64,000 nt of DNA from Caulobacteraceae bacterium (lineage in GTDB: Bacteria; Pseudomonadota; Alphaproteobacteria; Caulobacterales; Caulobacteraceae), in NCBI GenBank assembly GCA_947475465.1, contig CANJLK010000009.1, positions 23,442-87,441 of the forward strand. Direction: 5' to 3'. The position numbers were made by a program, and so were the translations under genes. Positions 42,579 through 52,691 of the stretch are shown here, one piece after another; position 1 is the first letter of the stretch, and each line of letters opens with the position of its first letter. The notes below the pieces were generated by a model. It was given only the letters and a program-made list of their open reading frames with translations, searched no databases and was not told where the DNA came from.

Positions 42579-44723
42579 ATGAGGTCGGTCGTGTCCGTGA
42601 TGAAGCAGATCCTGTTGAGCCTGGTCCTGGCGCTCGCCGCGGTGGCGCCGGCCGCCGCCCAGCCGGTGAATTCGGGCCACATCACCTCCGAACTGGTGGC
42701 CGACAGCCCGTCCATCGCACCGGGCGCTACGGTTCACGTCGCGCTTCGCCAGTCGATCCAGAAGGGCTGGCACACCTATTGGCGCAACGCCGGCGATTCC
42801 GGCGAGCCGACCACCCTCAAATGGACCCTGCCCGTGGGCTGGCAGGCCGGCCCCTTCGTCTGGGCGACGCCGCGCAAGATCCTGGTCGGGCCCCTGGTCA
42901 ACTATGGCTACGAAGGCGAGGTCCTGCTGCCGATGACCCTGACCGCGCCGGCCGGCGCCAAGGCAGGCGAGCGGGCGACCCTCAAGGCCCAGGCCGCCTT
43001 CCTGGTCTGCGCCGAAATCTGCGTGCCGGAAGACGCCACCCTGACCCTGACGCTGCCGGTCGCCGCCGCCTCCGCCACCCCCGATCCGAAGTGGGGCCCG
43101 CCGATCGCCGCCGCGCTGGCCGCCGCGCCGAAGCCGGCCGGCCTGGCCGCCGTCTTCCAGCCCAAGGCCGGACAGGTGGCTCTGGCCATCACCGGACAGG
43201 CCCTGAAGGGCGCCGATCTCGCGGGCGCCTATTTCTATCCCTACGAGTCCAATGTCATCGATCACGCCAAGCCCCAGGCGATCGAGCGCGGACCCGATGG
43301 CCTTACCCTGACGCTCACCGCCGGCCCCGCCTTCCAGGGCGGCAAGGCGCCCGCGGAACTGGCCGGCGTCCTGGCGTTCGGTGACAGGGCTTATGAGGTT
43401 TCGGCCACCGCGGGCGCGCCGCCCGCCAGCGCGGCGGGGCTGGGACCTCCGCCGGTGAAGACCGGCTCGCCCGGGGCTGACCTGGGCCTGGCCACCGCCG
43501 CCGTCTTCGCCCTGCTGGGCGGGCTGATCCTCAACCTGATGCCCTGCGTATTCCCTGTCCTGGCCATGAAGGCCGCATCGCTGGCCGGCCATGGCGGCGG
43601 GGCCCATGCGGAGGCGCGCCGCCAGGGCCTGGCGTTCGGCGCGGGCGTGCTGGTGACCTTCCTGACCCTGGCCGGCGCGCTGATCGCGCTCAAGGCTGCA
43701 GGCTCGGCCATCGGCTGGGGTTTTCAGCTGCAATCGCCGCCCGTGGTCGCGGTGCTCGCCCTGGTGATCCTGGCCATCGCCCTCAACCTGTCGGGCGTCT
43801 TCGAGATGGGCGCCTCGCTTCAGGGCGTGGGCTCCGGCCTCGCCGCCCGCCATGGCCTGGCCGGCGCTTTCTTCACCGGCGTGCTCGCGGTGGTGGTGGC
43901 GGCGCCGTGCACGGCGCCCTTCATGGGCACGGCGCTGGGTTGGGCGCTCACCCAGCCGCCGGTGGCCGCCCTGGTGGTGTTCCTGGCCCTGGGGATCGGT
44001 TTCGCCGCGCCCTTCGTGGCCGTGGCCTTCGCGCCGGCCCTGCTGGACCGCCTGCCCCGGCCCGGCGCCTGGATGGAGGTGTTCCGCAAGGCGCTGGCCT
44101 TTCCAATGTACGCCGCCGCAGCCTGGCTGGTCTGGGTCCTGACCCTGCAGGCCGGGGCCACGGCTCTGGCCCGCATCCTGGCCGCGGCGATCGTGGCGGC
44201 GCTGGCCGCCTGGCTGTTCGGCGCCGCCCAACGCCGCTCGGCGCTCGGCAAGCGCACACTGGCGCTGGGGGCGAGCGCCGCCGTCCTGGCGCTGGGCGCG
44301 CTCTTCGCCGCCGCGGGCCCAGGCTATGCGGATGTCTCCGCGACCGGCGCCGCCGCCAAGGCCGAGCTGGACTACGAGCCCTATAGCCCGGCGCGGCTGG
44401 CCGAACTTCGCGCCCAGGGCCGCCCGGTGCTGGTCAACTACACCGCCGCCTGGTGCGTCAGCTGCCAGGTCAACGACCGCGTCGCGCTGTCGACCCGCGC
44501 GGTGGCCGACGCCCTGAAGGCTGACAACGTCGCCTATCTGAAAGCTGACTGGACCCGCAAGGACGCCGATATCGCCGCCGAACTGGCCCGCTACGGCCGC
44601 GCGGGCGTGCCGCTCTATCTGGTCTATGGCGCGGGGGGCGCCGAGGCCAGGATCCTGCCCTCGATCCTGACGCCCGGCATCGTGGTCAAGGCCCTCGACG
44701 CGGCCAAGGCCAAGGGCGCCTGA
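42579..44723 (+). CDS. DsbD/ScsB-type thiol:disulfide interchange protein
   Basis: A 714-residue inner-membrane electron carrier. A signal peptide and periplasmic alpha domain (Cys pair in FLVCAEICVPED) come first, then eight helices with the redox Cys in LMPCVFPVLAM and VVAAPCTAPFMGT, and a C-terminal thioredoxin domain with TAAWCVSCQVN. It carries electrons from cytoplasmic thioredoxin to periplasmic thiols. ATG 42579 or ATG 42600 may be the start; the latter gives a more usual signal peptide. Confidence 0.92.
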   Translation: MRSVVSVMKQILLSLVLALAAVAPAAAQPVNSGHITSELVADSPSIAPGATVHVALRQSIQKGWHTYWRNAGDSGEPTTLKWTLPVGWQAGPFVWATPRKILVGPLVNYGYEGEVLLPMTLTAPAGAKAGERATLKAQAAFLVCAEICVPEDATLTLTLPVAAASATPDPKWGPPIAAALAAAPKPAGLAAVFQPKAGQVALAITGQALKGADLAGAYFYPYESNVIDHAKPQAIERGPDGLTLTLTAGPAFQGGKAPAELAGVLAFGDRAYEVSATAGAPPASAAGLGPPPVKTGSPGADLGLATAAVFALLGGLILNLMPCVFPVLAMKAASLAGHGGGAHAEARRQGLAFGAGVLVTFLTLAGALIALKAAGSAIGWGFQLQSPPVVAVLALVILAIALNLSGVFEMGASLQGVGSGLAARHGLAGAFFTGVLAVVVAAPCTAPFMGTALGWALTQPPVAALVVFLALGIGFAAPFVAVAFAPALLDRLPRPGAWMEVFRKALAFPMYAAAAWLVWVLTLQAGATALARILAAAIVAALAAWLFGAAQRRSALGKRTLALGASAAVLALGALFAAAGPGYADVSATGAAAKAELDYEPYSPARLAELRAQGRPVLVNYTAAWCVSCQVNDRVALSTRAVADALKADNVAYLKADWTRKDADIAAELARYGRAGVPLYLVYGAGGAEARILPSILTPGIVVKALDAAKAKGA

Positions 44724-44752
44724 CTATCGATGGCAAAGCCGGAGGCCCGCAC

Positions 44753-46375
44753 GTGACCGACCTGACCACCGCCTGGGCCCGGGTGCTGGAGGGCGCGAAC
44801 CTCGCCCGCAGCCGCCGCATCGCGTCGCTGTTCGGCGCCGAGCCGGGCCGCCTGGTGCGGCTTTCGGTCGAGGCGGCGGGCCTTGCCATGGACCTGTCGA
44901 AACAGCCCTGGTCGCTCACCGATCTGGAAGCCTGTCTGGATCTCGCCCGCGCCGCCGATATCGAGGCCGCGCGCGGCCGCCTGTTCGCCGGCGAGGTGAT
45001 GAACCCGTCGGAGGGTCGCGCGGTCCTCCACATGGCGCTGCGTGCGCCCAAGGGGGCGGGATACAAGGCCGAGGGCCAGCCGGTCTCCGCCGAGGTCGAG
45101 GCCATGCGCGGCAAGATGGCCGCCTTCGCCACGGCGATCCGCTCCGGCGAGCGCCGGGGCGCCACGGGAAAGCCGATCCGCTCGGTGGTTCACGTGGGCA
45201 TCGGTGGCTCGGACTTCGGCCCCCGACTGGTGTGGGACGCGCTGCGGCCGCTGGCGCCGCAGATCGAGGTCCGCTTCGTGGCGAATGTCGATCCGGCCGA
45301 GATGGCCCTGGCGCTGACCGGCCTCGATCCCGCCGAAACCCTGGTGGTGGTGGTCTCCAAGACCTTCACCACCCAGGAGACCATGACCAACGCCACGACA
45401 GCGCGGGCGTGGCTGCGGGGCGCGCTCGGCCCCGCCGCCGACGCGCAGCTGGTGGCGGTCAGCGCCGCGCCGGCGGTCGCCCAGGCGTTCGGCGTCCCGG
45501 CCGACCAGGTGTTCGGTTTCTGGGACTGGGTGGGCGGGCGCTATTCGGTCTGGTCCTCGGTTGGCCTGTCCTGCGTCATTGGCCTGGGCCCGGAAGTCTT
45601 CGACGCGCTGCTGGCCGGGGCCGCGGCCATGGACGACCACTTCCAGGGCGCGCCGCTGGAGCGCAACGCCCCCGTGCTGCTGGCCCTGGCTCACGTCTTC
45701 AACCGCAATGGCCTGGGCCGGCCGGTCCGCGCCGTGGTGCCCTATGCGCAGCGCCTGCACCTGCTGGCGACCTTCCTCCAGCAGCTGGAGATGGAATCCA
45801 ACGGCAAGCAGGTGACGGCGCAGGGCAAGCCCGTCGCCCACGCCACGGCCCAGGCGGTGTTCGGCGACGCCGGCACCAATGTGCAGCACGCCTTCTTCCA
45901 GATGATGCACCAGGGGACCGACGTGATCCCCACCGACATCATCGCCGTGCGCCACGCCGGCGAGGGCGATCCCGCCGCCCAGCTGATCCTCAATTCCAAC
46001 GCCATCGCCCAGGCCGAGGCCCTGATGGTCGGGCGTCCGGAATCGGAGGTGCGGGCCGAACTCGCGGGCAAGGGGCTTTCCGCCGCCGAGATCGATGTCC
46101 TGGCCCCGCAGCGGACATTCCCCGGCGACCGGCCCTCCGCCTTCATCCTGCTGGACCGGCTTGGCGCTGGCGAGTTGGGCGCACTGTTGGCGCTCTACGA
46201 GCACAAGACCTTCGTCGAGGGCGTCCTCTGGGGGGTCAACAGCTTCGACCAGTGGGGCGTAGAACTGGGCAAGACGCTGGCGACCCGCGTGCTGGGCGAG
46301 CTGAAGGGCGGGGCGCAGGGCGACCACGATCCTTCGACCGCCGCCCTGATCGCCAGGCTCAGGCCCGGCTCCTGA
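44753..46375 (+). CDS. pgi: glucose-6-phosphate isomerase
   Basis: A 540-residue isomerase interconverting glucose-6-P and fructose-6-P. Signatures include VGIGGSDFGPRLVWDAL, VSKTFTTQETMTN, the active-site Glu in LEMESNGKQV and the second PGI signature GVNSFDQWGVELGK. The start is GTG 44753 with GGAGG at 44741-44745; the ATG at 44730 is out of frame. It follows the dsbD-like gene by 29 bp. Confidence 0.96.
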   Translation: MTDLTTAWARVLEGANLARSRRIASLFGAEPGRLVRLSVEAAGLAMDLSKQPWSLTDLEACLDLARAADIEAARGRLFAGEVMNPSEGRAVLHMALRAPKGAGYKAEGQPVSAEVEAMRGKMAAFATAIRSGERRGATGKPIRSVVHVGIGGSDFGPRLVWDALRPLAPQIEVRFVANVDPAEMALALTGLDPAETLVVVVSKTFTTQETMTNATTARAWLRGALGPAADAQLVAVSAAPAVAQAFGVPADQVFGFWDWVGGRYSVWSSVGLSCVIGLGPEVFDALLAGAAAMDDHFQGAPLERNAPVLLALAHVFNRNGLGRPVRAVVPYAQRLHLLATFLQQLEMESNGKQVTAQGKPVAHATAQAVFGDAGTNVQHAFFQMMHQGTDVIPTDIIAVRHAGEGDPAAQLILNSNAIAQAEALMVGRPESEVRAELAGKGLSAAEIDVLAPQRTFPGDRPSAFILLDRLGAGELGALLALYEHKTFVEGVLWGVNSFDQWGVELGKTLATRVLGELKGGAQGDHDPSTAALIARLRPGS

Positions 46376-46413
46376 CTGGATTTGTTCACGCTTCCCGGCT
46401 ATAGGCCCGCCCC

Positions 46414-46488
46414 ATGAGCGGTTTTTCGCATCACCACGGTCATCGCCATCCGACCTTCGCGGGTTCGGACCGGGATCGCTTGGCCTAA
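46414..46488 (+). CDS. his leader peptide (attenuator)
   Basis: A 24-codon reading frame, ATG 46414 to TAA 46488, encodes MSGFSHHHGHRHPTF and nine more residues. Five of seven consecutive codons (46429-46449) are His codons. It stands directly before hisS-hisZ-hisG and before a set of competing hairpins, which is the classic layout of a histidine attenuator leader. There is no strong ribosome site, but the position and composition leave little doubt. Confidence 0.88.
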   Translation: MSGFSHHHGHRHPTFAGSDRDRLA

Positions 46489-46563
46489 GCGACCGCGTTT
46501 TCCGAGCCCCGCGCCAAGCGGACGGGGCTCGATGCAATCCAGCCCCATCCGTCGCCTCCTTTT
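46477..46563 (+). promoter_or_regulatory. his operon attenuator RNA structures
   Basis: Mutually exclusive pairings are visible. CGCTTGGC (46477-46484, leader 3' end) pairs with GCCAAGCG (46513-46520). GAGCCCCG (46504-46511) pairs with CGGGGCTC (46523-46530). GGGGCT (46524-46529) can instead pair with AGCCCC (46541-46546), extended by GAC/GTC, before TTTT at 46560-46563. The last is the most terminator-like and the second the likely antiterminator; the exact switch order is inferred and not proven. Confidence 0.65.
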
Positions 46564-46650
46564 CCCAGGGACACGACCATGGACGACCTTCCTTCCCCGA
46601 GCTGCCCTCCTTCCTTGAGTAACGGCCCGCCAACCGTTAAGCGCGAGGCC

Positions 46651-48153
46651 ATGACCGACGCGCCCGCCAGCTCTGAAGCTTCCCGCCCCGAAGCCAGAAG
46701 TCCCAGGGGCTTCAACGACCGCCGCGCCCGCGACCTGGTGGCGGAACGGAAGATCCTGGCGGCGGTGTCGGAGGTCTATGAGCGCTACGGCTTCGAGGCC
46801 CTGGACACCGGCGCCTTCGAATATGCCGATGCGCTCGGCAAGTTCCTGCCCGACGCCGACCGTCCCAACGAGGGGGTCTTCGCCCTGCAGGACGACGCAG
46901 ATTCTGACGGGAATGGGCAGTGGATGGCGCTGCGCTACGACCTGACGGCCCCGCTGGCCCGGTTCGCGGCCCAGAACTGGGAGACCCTGCCAAAGCCTTT
47001 CCGCCGCTACGCCTTCGGGCCGGTGTGGCGAAACGAGAAGCCCGGCCCGGGGCGCTTCCGCGAGTTCGTCCAGTGCGACGCAGACACGGTGGGCTCGGCC
47101 CGACCGGAGGCCGACGCCGAGATCATCGCCATGGCGGTGGCCGGCCTCGAGGCCGCCGGCCTGCCGGCCGGCTCGGCGGTGGTGAAGATCAACAACCGCA
47201 AGCTGCTCAACGGCCTGATGACCACGGCCGGGGTCTCCAGCGAAGGCCAGAAGCTGGCGGTGTTGCGCGCCGTGGACAAGCTCGACCGCCTGGGCGCGGA
47301 CGGGGTCCGCCTGCTGCTTGGCGAGGGCCGCAAGGATGAGTCCGGCGACTTCACCAAGGGCGCGGGCCTGACGGCGGCCGCCGCCGAGCGGGTGCTGGCC
47401 TTTACCCAGGCCGGGGCGGGCGGCCGCACCGAGACCCTGGACAAGCTGGCCGGGGTGATCGGCGGCTCGGCCGAGGGCGACGAGGGCCTGGCCGAACTGG
47501 CCGCGATCCATCAGGCCCTGACCGGCCTGGGCGTGGGCGCCGATCGGGCGACGTTCGATCCCTCCATCGTGCGTGGGCTGGAATATTACACCGGTGCGGT
47601 TTTCGAGGCGGAACTGCTGCTTCAGACCACGGACGATAAGGGCCATCCGGTGCGGTTCGGCTCGATCGGCGGCGGCGGGCGGTATGACGATCTGGTGGCG
47701 CGGTTCACCGGCGAGCGGACGCCAGCCACCGGCTTTTCCTTCGGGGTGACGCGGCTGGCCGCGGCGCTGAAGGCGGCGGGACGGGATCTGGCCGCCGACG
47801 TGCGCGGTCCGGTGGTGGTGCTGGTCCTCGATCAGGCGCGGATGGCTGATTACATGGCCGTGGCGGGCGAGCTTCGGGCCGGCGGGATTGCCGCGGAGGT
47901 CTATCTGGGAACCTCCGGCATGCGTCCGCAGATGAAATATGCCGACCGGCGGCTCTCGCCCGCAGCGGTGATTATCGGCGGCGACGAGTTCGCCGCCGGG
48001 ACCGTGACCATCAAGGATCTGGACCTCGGCCGGGCGCTGGCGTCCGGCGTCGCCGATAACGCCGCCTGGCGGGCTGAACGCCCCGGCCAGATGACCGTGC
48101 CGAGAACCGGTCTGGTCGCGGCGGTGCGGGCCATCGTCGAGGCGCAGCCGTGA
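46651..48153 (+). CDS. hisS: histidyl-tRNA synthetase
   Basis: A 500-residue class II synthetase. Motif 2 is FRRYAFGPVWRNEKPGPGRF, the HisRS-specific loop is IVRGLEYYTGAVFEAE, and motif 3 is TGFSFGVTRLAAAL. A C-terminal anticodon-binding domain follows (VVVLVLDQARMADYM). ATG 46651 is preferred; an in-frame ATG at 46579 would add 24 low-complexity residues and lies just after the attenuator. It is coupled to hisZ (GTGA). Confidence 0.95.
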   Translation: MTDAPASSEASRPEARSPRGFNDRRARDLVAERKILAAVSEVYERYGFEALDTGAFEYADALGKFLPDADRPNEGVFALQDDADSDGNGQWMALRYDLTAPLARFAAQNWETLPKPFRRYAFGPVWRNEKPGPGRFREFVQCDADTVGSARPEADAEIIAMAVAGLEAAGLPAGSAVVKINNRKLLNGLMTTAGVSSEGQKLAVLRAVDKLDRLGADGVRLLLGEGRKDESGDFTKGAGLTAAAAERVLAFTQAGAGGRTETLDKLAGVIGGSAEGDEGLAELAAIHQALTGLGVGADRATFDPSIVRGLEYYTGAVFEAELLLQTTDDKGHPVRFGSIGGGGRYDDLVARFTGERTPATGFSFGVTRLAAALKAAGRDLAADVRGPVVVLVLDQARMADYMAVAGELRAGGIAAEVYLGTSGMRPQMKYADRRLSPAAVIIGGDEFAAGTVTIKDLDLGRALASGVADNAAWRAERPGQMTVPRTGLVAAVRAIVEAQP

Positions 48154-49280
48154 GGGTCGAGCCGACCGTCCCCGCCGAGGTCCTGGCCGGGATCAGAGGG
48201 GTCCTGGCAAGCGCCGGCGCCGAGACCATCGATGCGCCGATCCTGCAGCCGCTGAACCTGCTGCTGGAACTGGTGGGCGAGGCCATGCGGGCCCGGCTGT
48301 TTGTCGTCCAGGCTGAGGGCGGGGCCGAGGAATGCCTTCGCCCCGACTTCACGGTGGCCGTGGCCCGCGCCCACATCGAAAGGGGTGCGGCGGAGGGCCG
48401 CTATGCCTACGAGGGCCCGGCCTTCCGCGCCGCGCCGGAGGGCGAGGAGCCGGAACAGTTCGTGCAGCTGGGGGTCGAGCGTTTCGCCGCCCAGGGGTCG
48501 CCCATGGTCGAGGCTGACGTCGAGATGACCGGGCTGGCCTGGGGGGCCAGCCGGGCGGGCGGGCGCGAGGACCTGACGCTGTGGCTGGGCGACGTGGGCC
48601 TGTTCGCCGCCTTCATCGAGAGCCTGTCGCTGCCGCCCACCCTGGCCGCGCGATTGCGGCGGGTGGCGGGCCGTCCGAGGCTGCTGGCCGCCGAGCTTGG
48701 CCGGGCGGGCGAGGCGCCGCAACGCGCCGAGGCCGGGCAACTGGCCACGATGCTGGCGGGCCTCGAGGCCTCCAAGGCCGCCGGGCTTCTGGAAGAGGTG
48801 TGGGCCCTGGCGGGTATCGAGCCGGTGGGCGGACGTGGGCCCGCTGAGATCGCCGCGCGGCTGGTGCGGCGCGCCGAGGCCGCAAGCGCGCCCTCCCTGA
48901 CCGCCAGCCAGGCGGCGGCCATCGGCGCCTTCATGGCCATTTCCGATACGCCGGCCGAGGGGCTGAGACAGGTCCGCGCCCTGGCCGGCGGCGGCGTCGG
49001 CATCGCCGCGGCGCTGGAGGCCTGGGACGCGCGGCTGGGGGCCCTGGGCGAGGTCGCGCCGGTTGCGGCGATGCGCTTCGCGCCGGCGCTAGGCCACGCC
49101 TTCGACTACTACGACGGCATCACCTTCGAGGTCCGCAGCGAGGCCCTTGGGCCGGAGCGGCCCGTGGCGTCCGGCGGACGATATGATGGCCTTCTCGAGC
49201 GGCTGGGCGGCCAGGCGGGCGGACGCGCGGTGGGCTGCGTGGTCCGACCGTGGCGCGCCTTCGCGGGAGGCGAGTCATGA
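48150..49280 (+). CDS. hisZ: ATP phosphoribosyltransferase regulatory subunit HisZ
   Basis: A 376-residue HisRS-like protein without tRNA-charging activity. It has class II-like parts ([40 protein letters not shown]) but no anticodon domain. HisZ assembles with short-form HisG and makes it sensitive to histidine. Start GTG 48150 overlaps the hisS stop, and the stop overlaps hisG (ATGA). Confidence 0.92.
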   Translation: MRVEPTVPAEVLAGIRGVLASAGAETIDAPILQPLNLLLELVGEAMRARLFVVQAEGGAEECLRPDFTVAVARAHIERGAAEGRYAYEGPAFRAAPEGEEPEQFVQLGVERFAAQGSPMVEADVEMTGLAWGASRAGGREDLTLWLGDVGLFAAFIESLSLPPTLAARLRRVAGRPRLLAAELGRAGEAPQRAEAGQLATMLAGLEASKAAGLLEEVWALAGIEPVGGRGPAEIAARLVRRAEAASAPSLTASQAAAIGAFMAISDTPAEGLRQVRALAGGGVGIAAALEAWDARLGALGEVAPVAAMRFAPALGHAFDYYDGITFEVRSEALGPERPVASGGRYDGLLERLGGQAGGRAVGCVVRPWRAFAGGES

Positions 49281-50230
49281 GCGGTGAGCTGATCGTCGCG
49301 GTCCCGTCGAAGGGCCGGCTCAAGGAGCAGGTGGAGGCCTGGTTCTCCGACTGCGGCATTGGCCTGAAGATCGTTGGCGGCGCGCGGGGCTATCTGGCGG
49401 AACTGAAGGGGGTTCCAGGCGTCCAGGTGCGCCTGCTGTCGGCCGGCGATATCGCCGAAGCCCTCAGCCTTGGCGAAGTCCACCTCGGCGTGACCGGCGA
49501 GGACCTCCTGCGCGAGACCGGCCCGGGCCTCGACGCCCGGGTCATGCTGCTGCGGCCCCTGGGCTTTGGGCGCGCGGACCTCGTTGTGGCCGCGCCGAAG
49601 AGCTGGCTCGACGTGGAGGCGATGGCCGACCTCGAGGAGGTGGCCCACGACTACCTTGCCCGCACGGGACGGCGCATGCGGGTGGCGACCAAGTACCTGG
49701 CCCAGACCCGCGCCTTCTTCGCCCGGCATGGGGTGGTCGACTATCGGATCGTCGAATCGGGCGGCGCCACCGAGGGCGCCCCGGCGGCCGGCGCGGCGGA
49801 ACTGGTGGTCGACATCACCACCACCGGCGCGACCCTGGTGGCCAACGGCCTGAAGGTCCTCGACGACGGGGTGATCCTGAAGAGCCAGGCGCACCTGGCC
49901 GCCAGTCTCAAGGCCGGTTGGAGCGCCGAGCAGCTGGGCAGCGCCGAGCGTCTGCTGAGGATCATCGAGGCGCGGGCCGCGGCGCTGACAAGCTCGACGC
50001 TGGTCTGGCCGCAGACGGGGGACGCAGTGGAGGCCTCGGCGATTGCGGGACAGGAAGCCCTTGGAGCGGTTCGCCGCCCGCACGGCCTGCTCGTTGAAGC
50101 GAATCGCGCCTCCGACGCCGCCCTCGCCCTGGCCGCGTCCGGTCTTGGCCCGGTGACGGCCGCGCGCCCGGAATTCATCTTCGACGTCGATTGCGCGCCT
50201 CTGGAGGCCCTCAAGAAACGCGTTATTTGA
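49277..50230 (+). CDS. hisG: ATP phosphoribosyltransferase catalytic subunit
   Basis: A 317-residue HisG, first enzyme of histidine synthesis, joining ATP and [22 protein letters not shown] opens the protein; the PRPP loop reads [19 protein letters not shown]. It is somewhat longer than typical short-form HisG, with an Ala-rich C-terminal third whose similarity is less clear (after about residue 230). GGGAGG precedes ATG 49277. Confidence 0.92.
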   Translation: MSGELIVAVPSKGRLKEQVEAWFSDCGIGLKIVGGARGYLAELKGVPGVQVRLLSAGDIAEALSLGEVHLGVTGEDLLRETGPGLDARVMLLRPLGFGRADLVVAAPKSWLDVEAMADLEEVAHDYLARTGRRMRVATKYLAQTRAFFARHGVVDYRIVESGGATEGAPAAGAAELVVDITTTGATLVANGLKVLDDGVILKSQAHLAASLKAGWSAEQLGSAERLLRIIEARAAALTSSTLVWPQTGDAVEASAIAGQEALGAVRRPHGLLVEANRASDAALALAASGLGPVTAARPEFIFDVDCAPLEALKKRVI

Positions 50231-50434
50231 CAAGATAGTCAAAAGACAGTGTAAATTTCGGTTCTGAAGCGAAAAACCGGGCGATCCTTGCGCCAAACTG
50301 TCAATCGGACCGTTGACTTGGGCAGGTTTTTGCCGTTTCTTGCGGCTGCGAGAGATACGCGGACGCAAGATCCAAGGTCTCCGGCGTTTCGGGGAGGAAA
50401 CGCCCGCTCAACAAGAGCTTCTGCTCAAAAATAT
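50231..50434 (+). other. AT-richer 3' region of the his operon, no gene
   Basis: About 200 bp between the hisG stop and a strong terminator. No convincing reading frame is present. It includes TTGACT (50312-50317) and T-rich runs, so a 3'-derived or independent small RNA is possible, but no clear promoter was found. Confidence 0.45.
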
Positions 50435-50473
50435 GGCCCGTCGCGAATATCCCCCGCGGCGGGCCAAATTTTT
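50435..50473. terminator. bidirectional intrinsic terminator (hisG / M13 peptidase)
   Basis: An 11-bp stem (50435-50445 with 50455-50465, one G-T pair) is flanked by a T-run (50469-50473) on the plus strand and an A-run before it (50427-50431), giving U-tracts in both directions. It serves the his operon and the convergent peptidase gene. Confidence 0.85.
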
Positions 50474-50533
50474 ATCTTTCACAAAAATTGACGGAACAAA
50501 GAAATCCGTCCGGTCCGGTTCGATCGGGCCGGT

Positions 50534-52585
50534 TCACCAGATGCGTGCGCGATCGGCCGGCGCCACATACATCGGGTCGCCCGGCTTCACGCCGAAAGCC
50601 TCATAGAAGGCGTCGACGTTGCGCACCGGCACGTCGACCCGGGCGATGTCGGGGGAATGCGGATCGGAGACCAGCAACTGTCGCTGGGCGTCCTCGCGCA
50701 TCTTGCCGCGCCAGACCTGGGCCCAGCCCAGGAACACCCGCTGATCGCCGGTCAGGCCATCGATCACCGGCGCAGGCTGGCCATGCAGGGAGGTGTGGTA
50801 GGCGTCCAGCGCCAGCAGTAGGCCGCCCAGGTCGGCGATGTTCTCGCCCATGGTCAGGTCGCTGTTGATCTTGGCGCCCGGCAGGACCTCGAAGGCCGCG
50901 TACTGCTTGCCGAGCTTGGCCGCTTCGGCGGCGAAGCGCGTGGCGTCCTGCGTGGTCCACCAGTCACTGAGCTTGCCGCGGCCGTCGTACTGGCGTCCCT
51001 GGTCATCGAAGCCGTGGGTCATCTCGTGGCCTATGGTCCCGCCGATGCCGCCATAGTTGATCGCCGGGTCGCCGTCGGGGTCGAAGAACGGCGGCTGCAG
51101 GATGGCGGCGGGGAAGACGATCTCGTTGCCCGTGGGGTTGTAGTAGGCATTGATGGTCGGCGGGGTCAGCGCCCACTCGGATTTGTCGACAGAACCGCCC
51201 AGGCGGGCGGCCTGGAAGTTCCAGTCGAAGGTCGAGGCCCGCTGGACGTTGCCGTAGAGGTCGCCCTCCCTGATCGTCAGGGCGGAATAGTCCCGCCACT
51301 TGTCCGGATAGCCGATCTTCACCCGGAACAGGCTGAGCTTTTCGTGCGCCCTGGCCTTGGTGGCCGGGCTCATCCAGTCGACCCTGTCGATGCGGCCCTG
51401 CATGGCCGTGCGGATGTCGCCGACGAGCGCCAGCATCTTGGCCTTGCTCTGCGGTGGGAAATATTCCTCCACATAGATGCGGCCCAGGGCCTCGCCGATA
51501 CGGCCGTCAACCAGGGTGACGCCGCGCTTCCAGCGGGGCCGCATGGCCTTGGTGCCGGCGAGCACTTCGTTGCGGAAATGGTAGCGGGCCTCGACGAAGG
51601 GCGCCGACAGATAGGGGGCGGCCTGGTCGGCCAGGTAGAAGACCTGCCAGGCCTTGAGGGTCGCCACCGGGGTCGCCGCATAGATCCTGGCGATCTTCGG
51701 CAAGGCGGTCTTTTCCTGGACCACAACCGTCTTGGCCCGTGTCAGGCCGGCGCCGGCCATGAAGGCCGGCCAGTCGAACCCGGGGGCGAGGCTGGGGACC
51801 TGCGAGGTCGCAAGCCCGTTGTACATCTTCACGCTGTCGCGCCGCTCGGCCCGGGTCCAGGAAACCATGGCGATCCGGGTTTCCAACTCGACGATGGCCC
51901 GGGCGTTGGCGGCCGGGTTTGGCCAGCCGGTCAGGATGAGCATCTGGGCGACATAGTCCTGGTAGGCCTGCTTCTGCTTGGCGAAGCTGGGCTGCAGGTA
52001 ATAGTCCCGGTCGGGCAGGCCCAGGCCCGCCTGGCCCAGGTAGACCGCATAGTGGTCCGGGTCCTTGGCGTCCTCGCCGATCTGAGCGGAAAAGACCGAG
52101 CCGCCGAACACCTTCATCGACCGGCCCATCTCCCGGGCGATATCGCTGCGGGTCTTCTCGGCGCGGATGGCGGCCAGGTCGCCGGCCATGGGCCGCGCGC
52201 CGAGCGCGTCGACCTTCGCCTCGTCCATGAAGCTGCGATAGAGGCCGCCCACCTTGGCCACGTCGCCGGTGGCGGACTTGTCGGCGGCGGCCTTTTCCAC
52301 GACCGCGCGCATGCGGGCCTGGGAGAGCTCATTGAGCTTGTCGAAGCTCCCGAAGCTCGCCCGGTCGGGCGGGATTTCCAGAGCCTTCACATAGGCGCCG
52401 TTGGCGTAGGCGTAGAAATCCTGACCAGGGGTGACGGCCGCGTCGCGGCCCGCAAGGTCGAAGCCCCACGGGCCCATGCGCGGCGCCTTGGAGAGATCTG
52501 CGGCCGGATCGGCGGTCTGCGCCCCGGAGGGGGCCGCCGACAGGAGGGCGGCAGCGGCGGCGGCAGCGAGCCAGAAGGATTTCAT
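50534..52585 (-). CDS. M13-family (neprilysin-like) metallopeptidase, exported
   Basis: A 683-residue zinc peptidase. The signal peptide from ATG 52585 ends near AAPSGAQT. The zinc site is GHEMTHGFDDQG with the third ligand Glu in MGENIADLGGLL; NAYYNPTGNEIVFPAAIL is the substrate-binding segment. The C-terminus keeps the family AFGVKPGDPMY. It degrades peptides in the periplasm or outside. An upstream in-frame GTG/TTG region (to 52639) is not needed. Confidence 0.94.
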   Translation of the reverse strand: MKSFWLAAAAAAALLSAAPSGAQTADPAADLSKAPRMGPWGFDLAGRDAAVTPGQDFYAYANGAYVKALEIPPDRASFGSFDKLNELSQARMRAVVEKAAADKSATGDVAKVGGLYRSFMDEAKVDALGARPMAGDLAAIRAEKTRSDIAREMGRSMKVFGGSVFSAQIGEDAKDPDHYAVYLGQAGLGLPDRDYYLQPSFAKQKQAYQDYVAQMLILTGWPNPAANARAIVELETRIAMVSWTRAERRDSVKMYNGLATSQVPSLAPGFDWPAFMAGAGLTRAKTVVVQEKTALPKIARIYAATPVATLKAWQVFYLADQAAPYLSAPFVEARYHFRNEVLAGTKAMRPRWKRGVTLVDGRIGEALGRIYVEEYFPPQSKAKMLALVGDIRTAMQGRIDRVDWMSPATKARAHEKLSLFRVKIGYPDKWRDYSALTIREGDLYGNVQRASTFDWNFQAARLGGSVDKSEWALTPPTINAYYNPTGNEIVFPAAILQPPFFDPDGDPAINYGGIGGTIGHEMTHGFDDQGRQYDGRGKLSDWWTTQDATRFAAEAAKLGKQYAAFEVLPGAKINSDLTMGENIADLGGLLLALDAYHTSLHGQPAPVIDGLTGDQRVFLGWAQVWRGKMREDAQRQLLVSDPHSPDIARVDVPVRNVDAFYEAFGVKPGDPMYVAPADRARIW

Positions 52586-52691
52586 CGCGCGGGTCCCTGA
52601 CGGTGGTGACGCCGCCAACCATGCCTCGGGAGGCGTCACTTAGGGCGTTACATTTTCGACAGGAATGGCGGCCTTGGCGATGCCGGGCGCC

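Noticed and set aside
46399..47646. 415-codon minus-strand open frame opposite hisS
   Set aside because: Antisense shadow of a clear hisS; also overlaps the attenuator.
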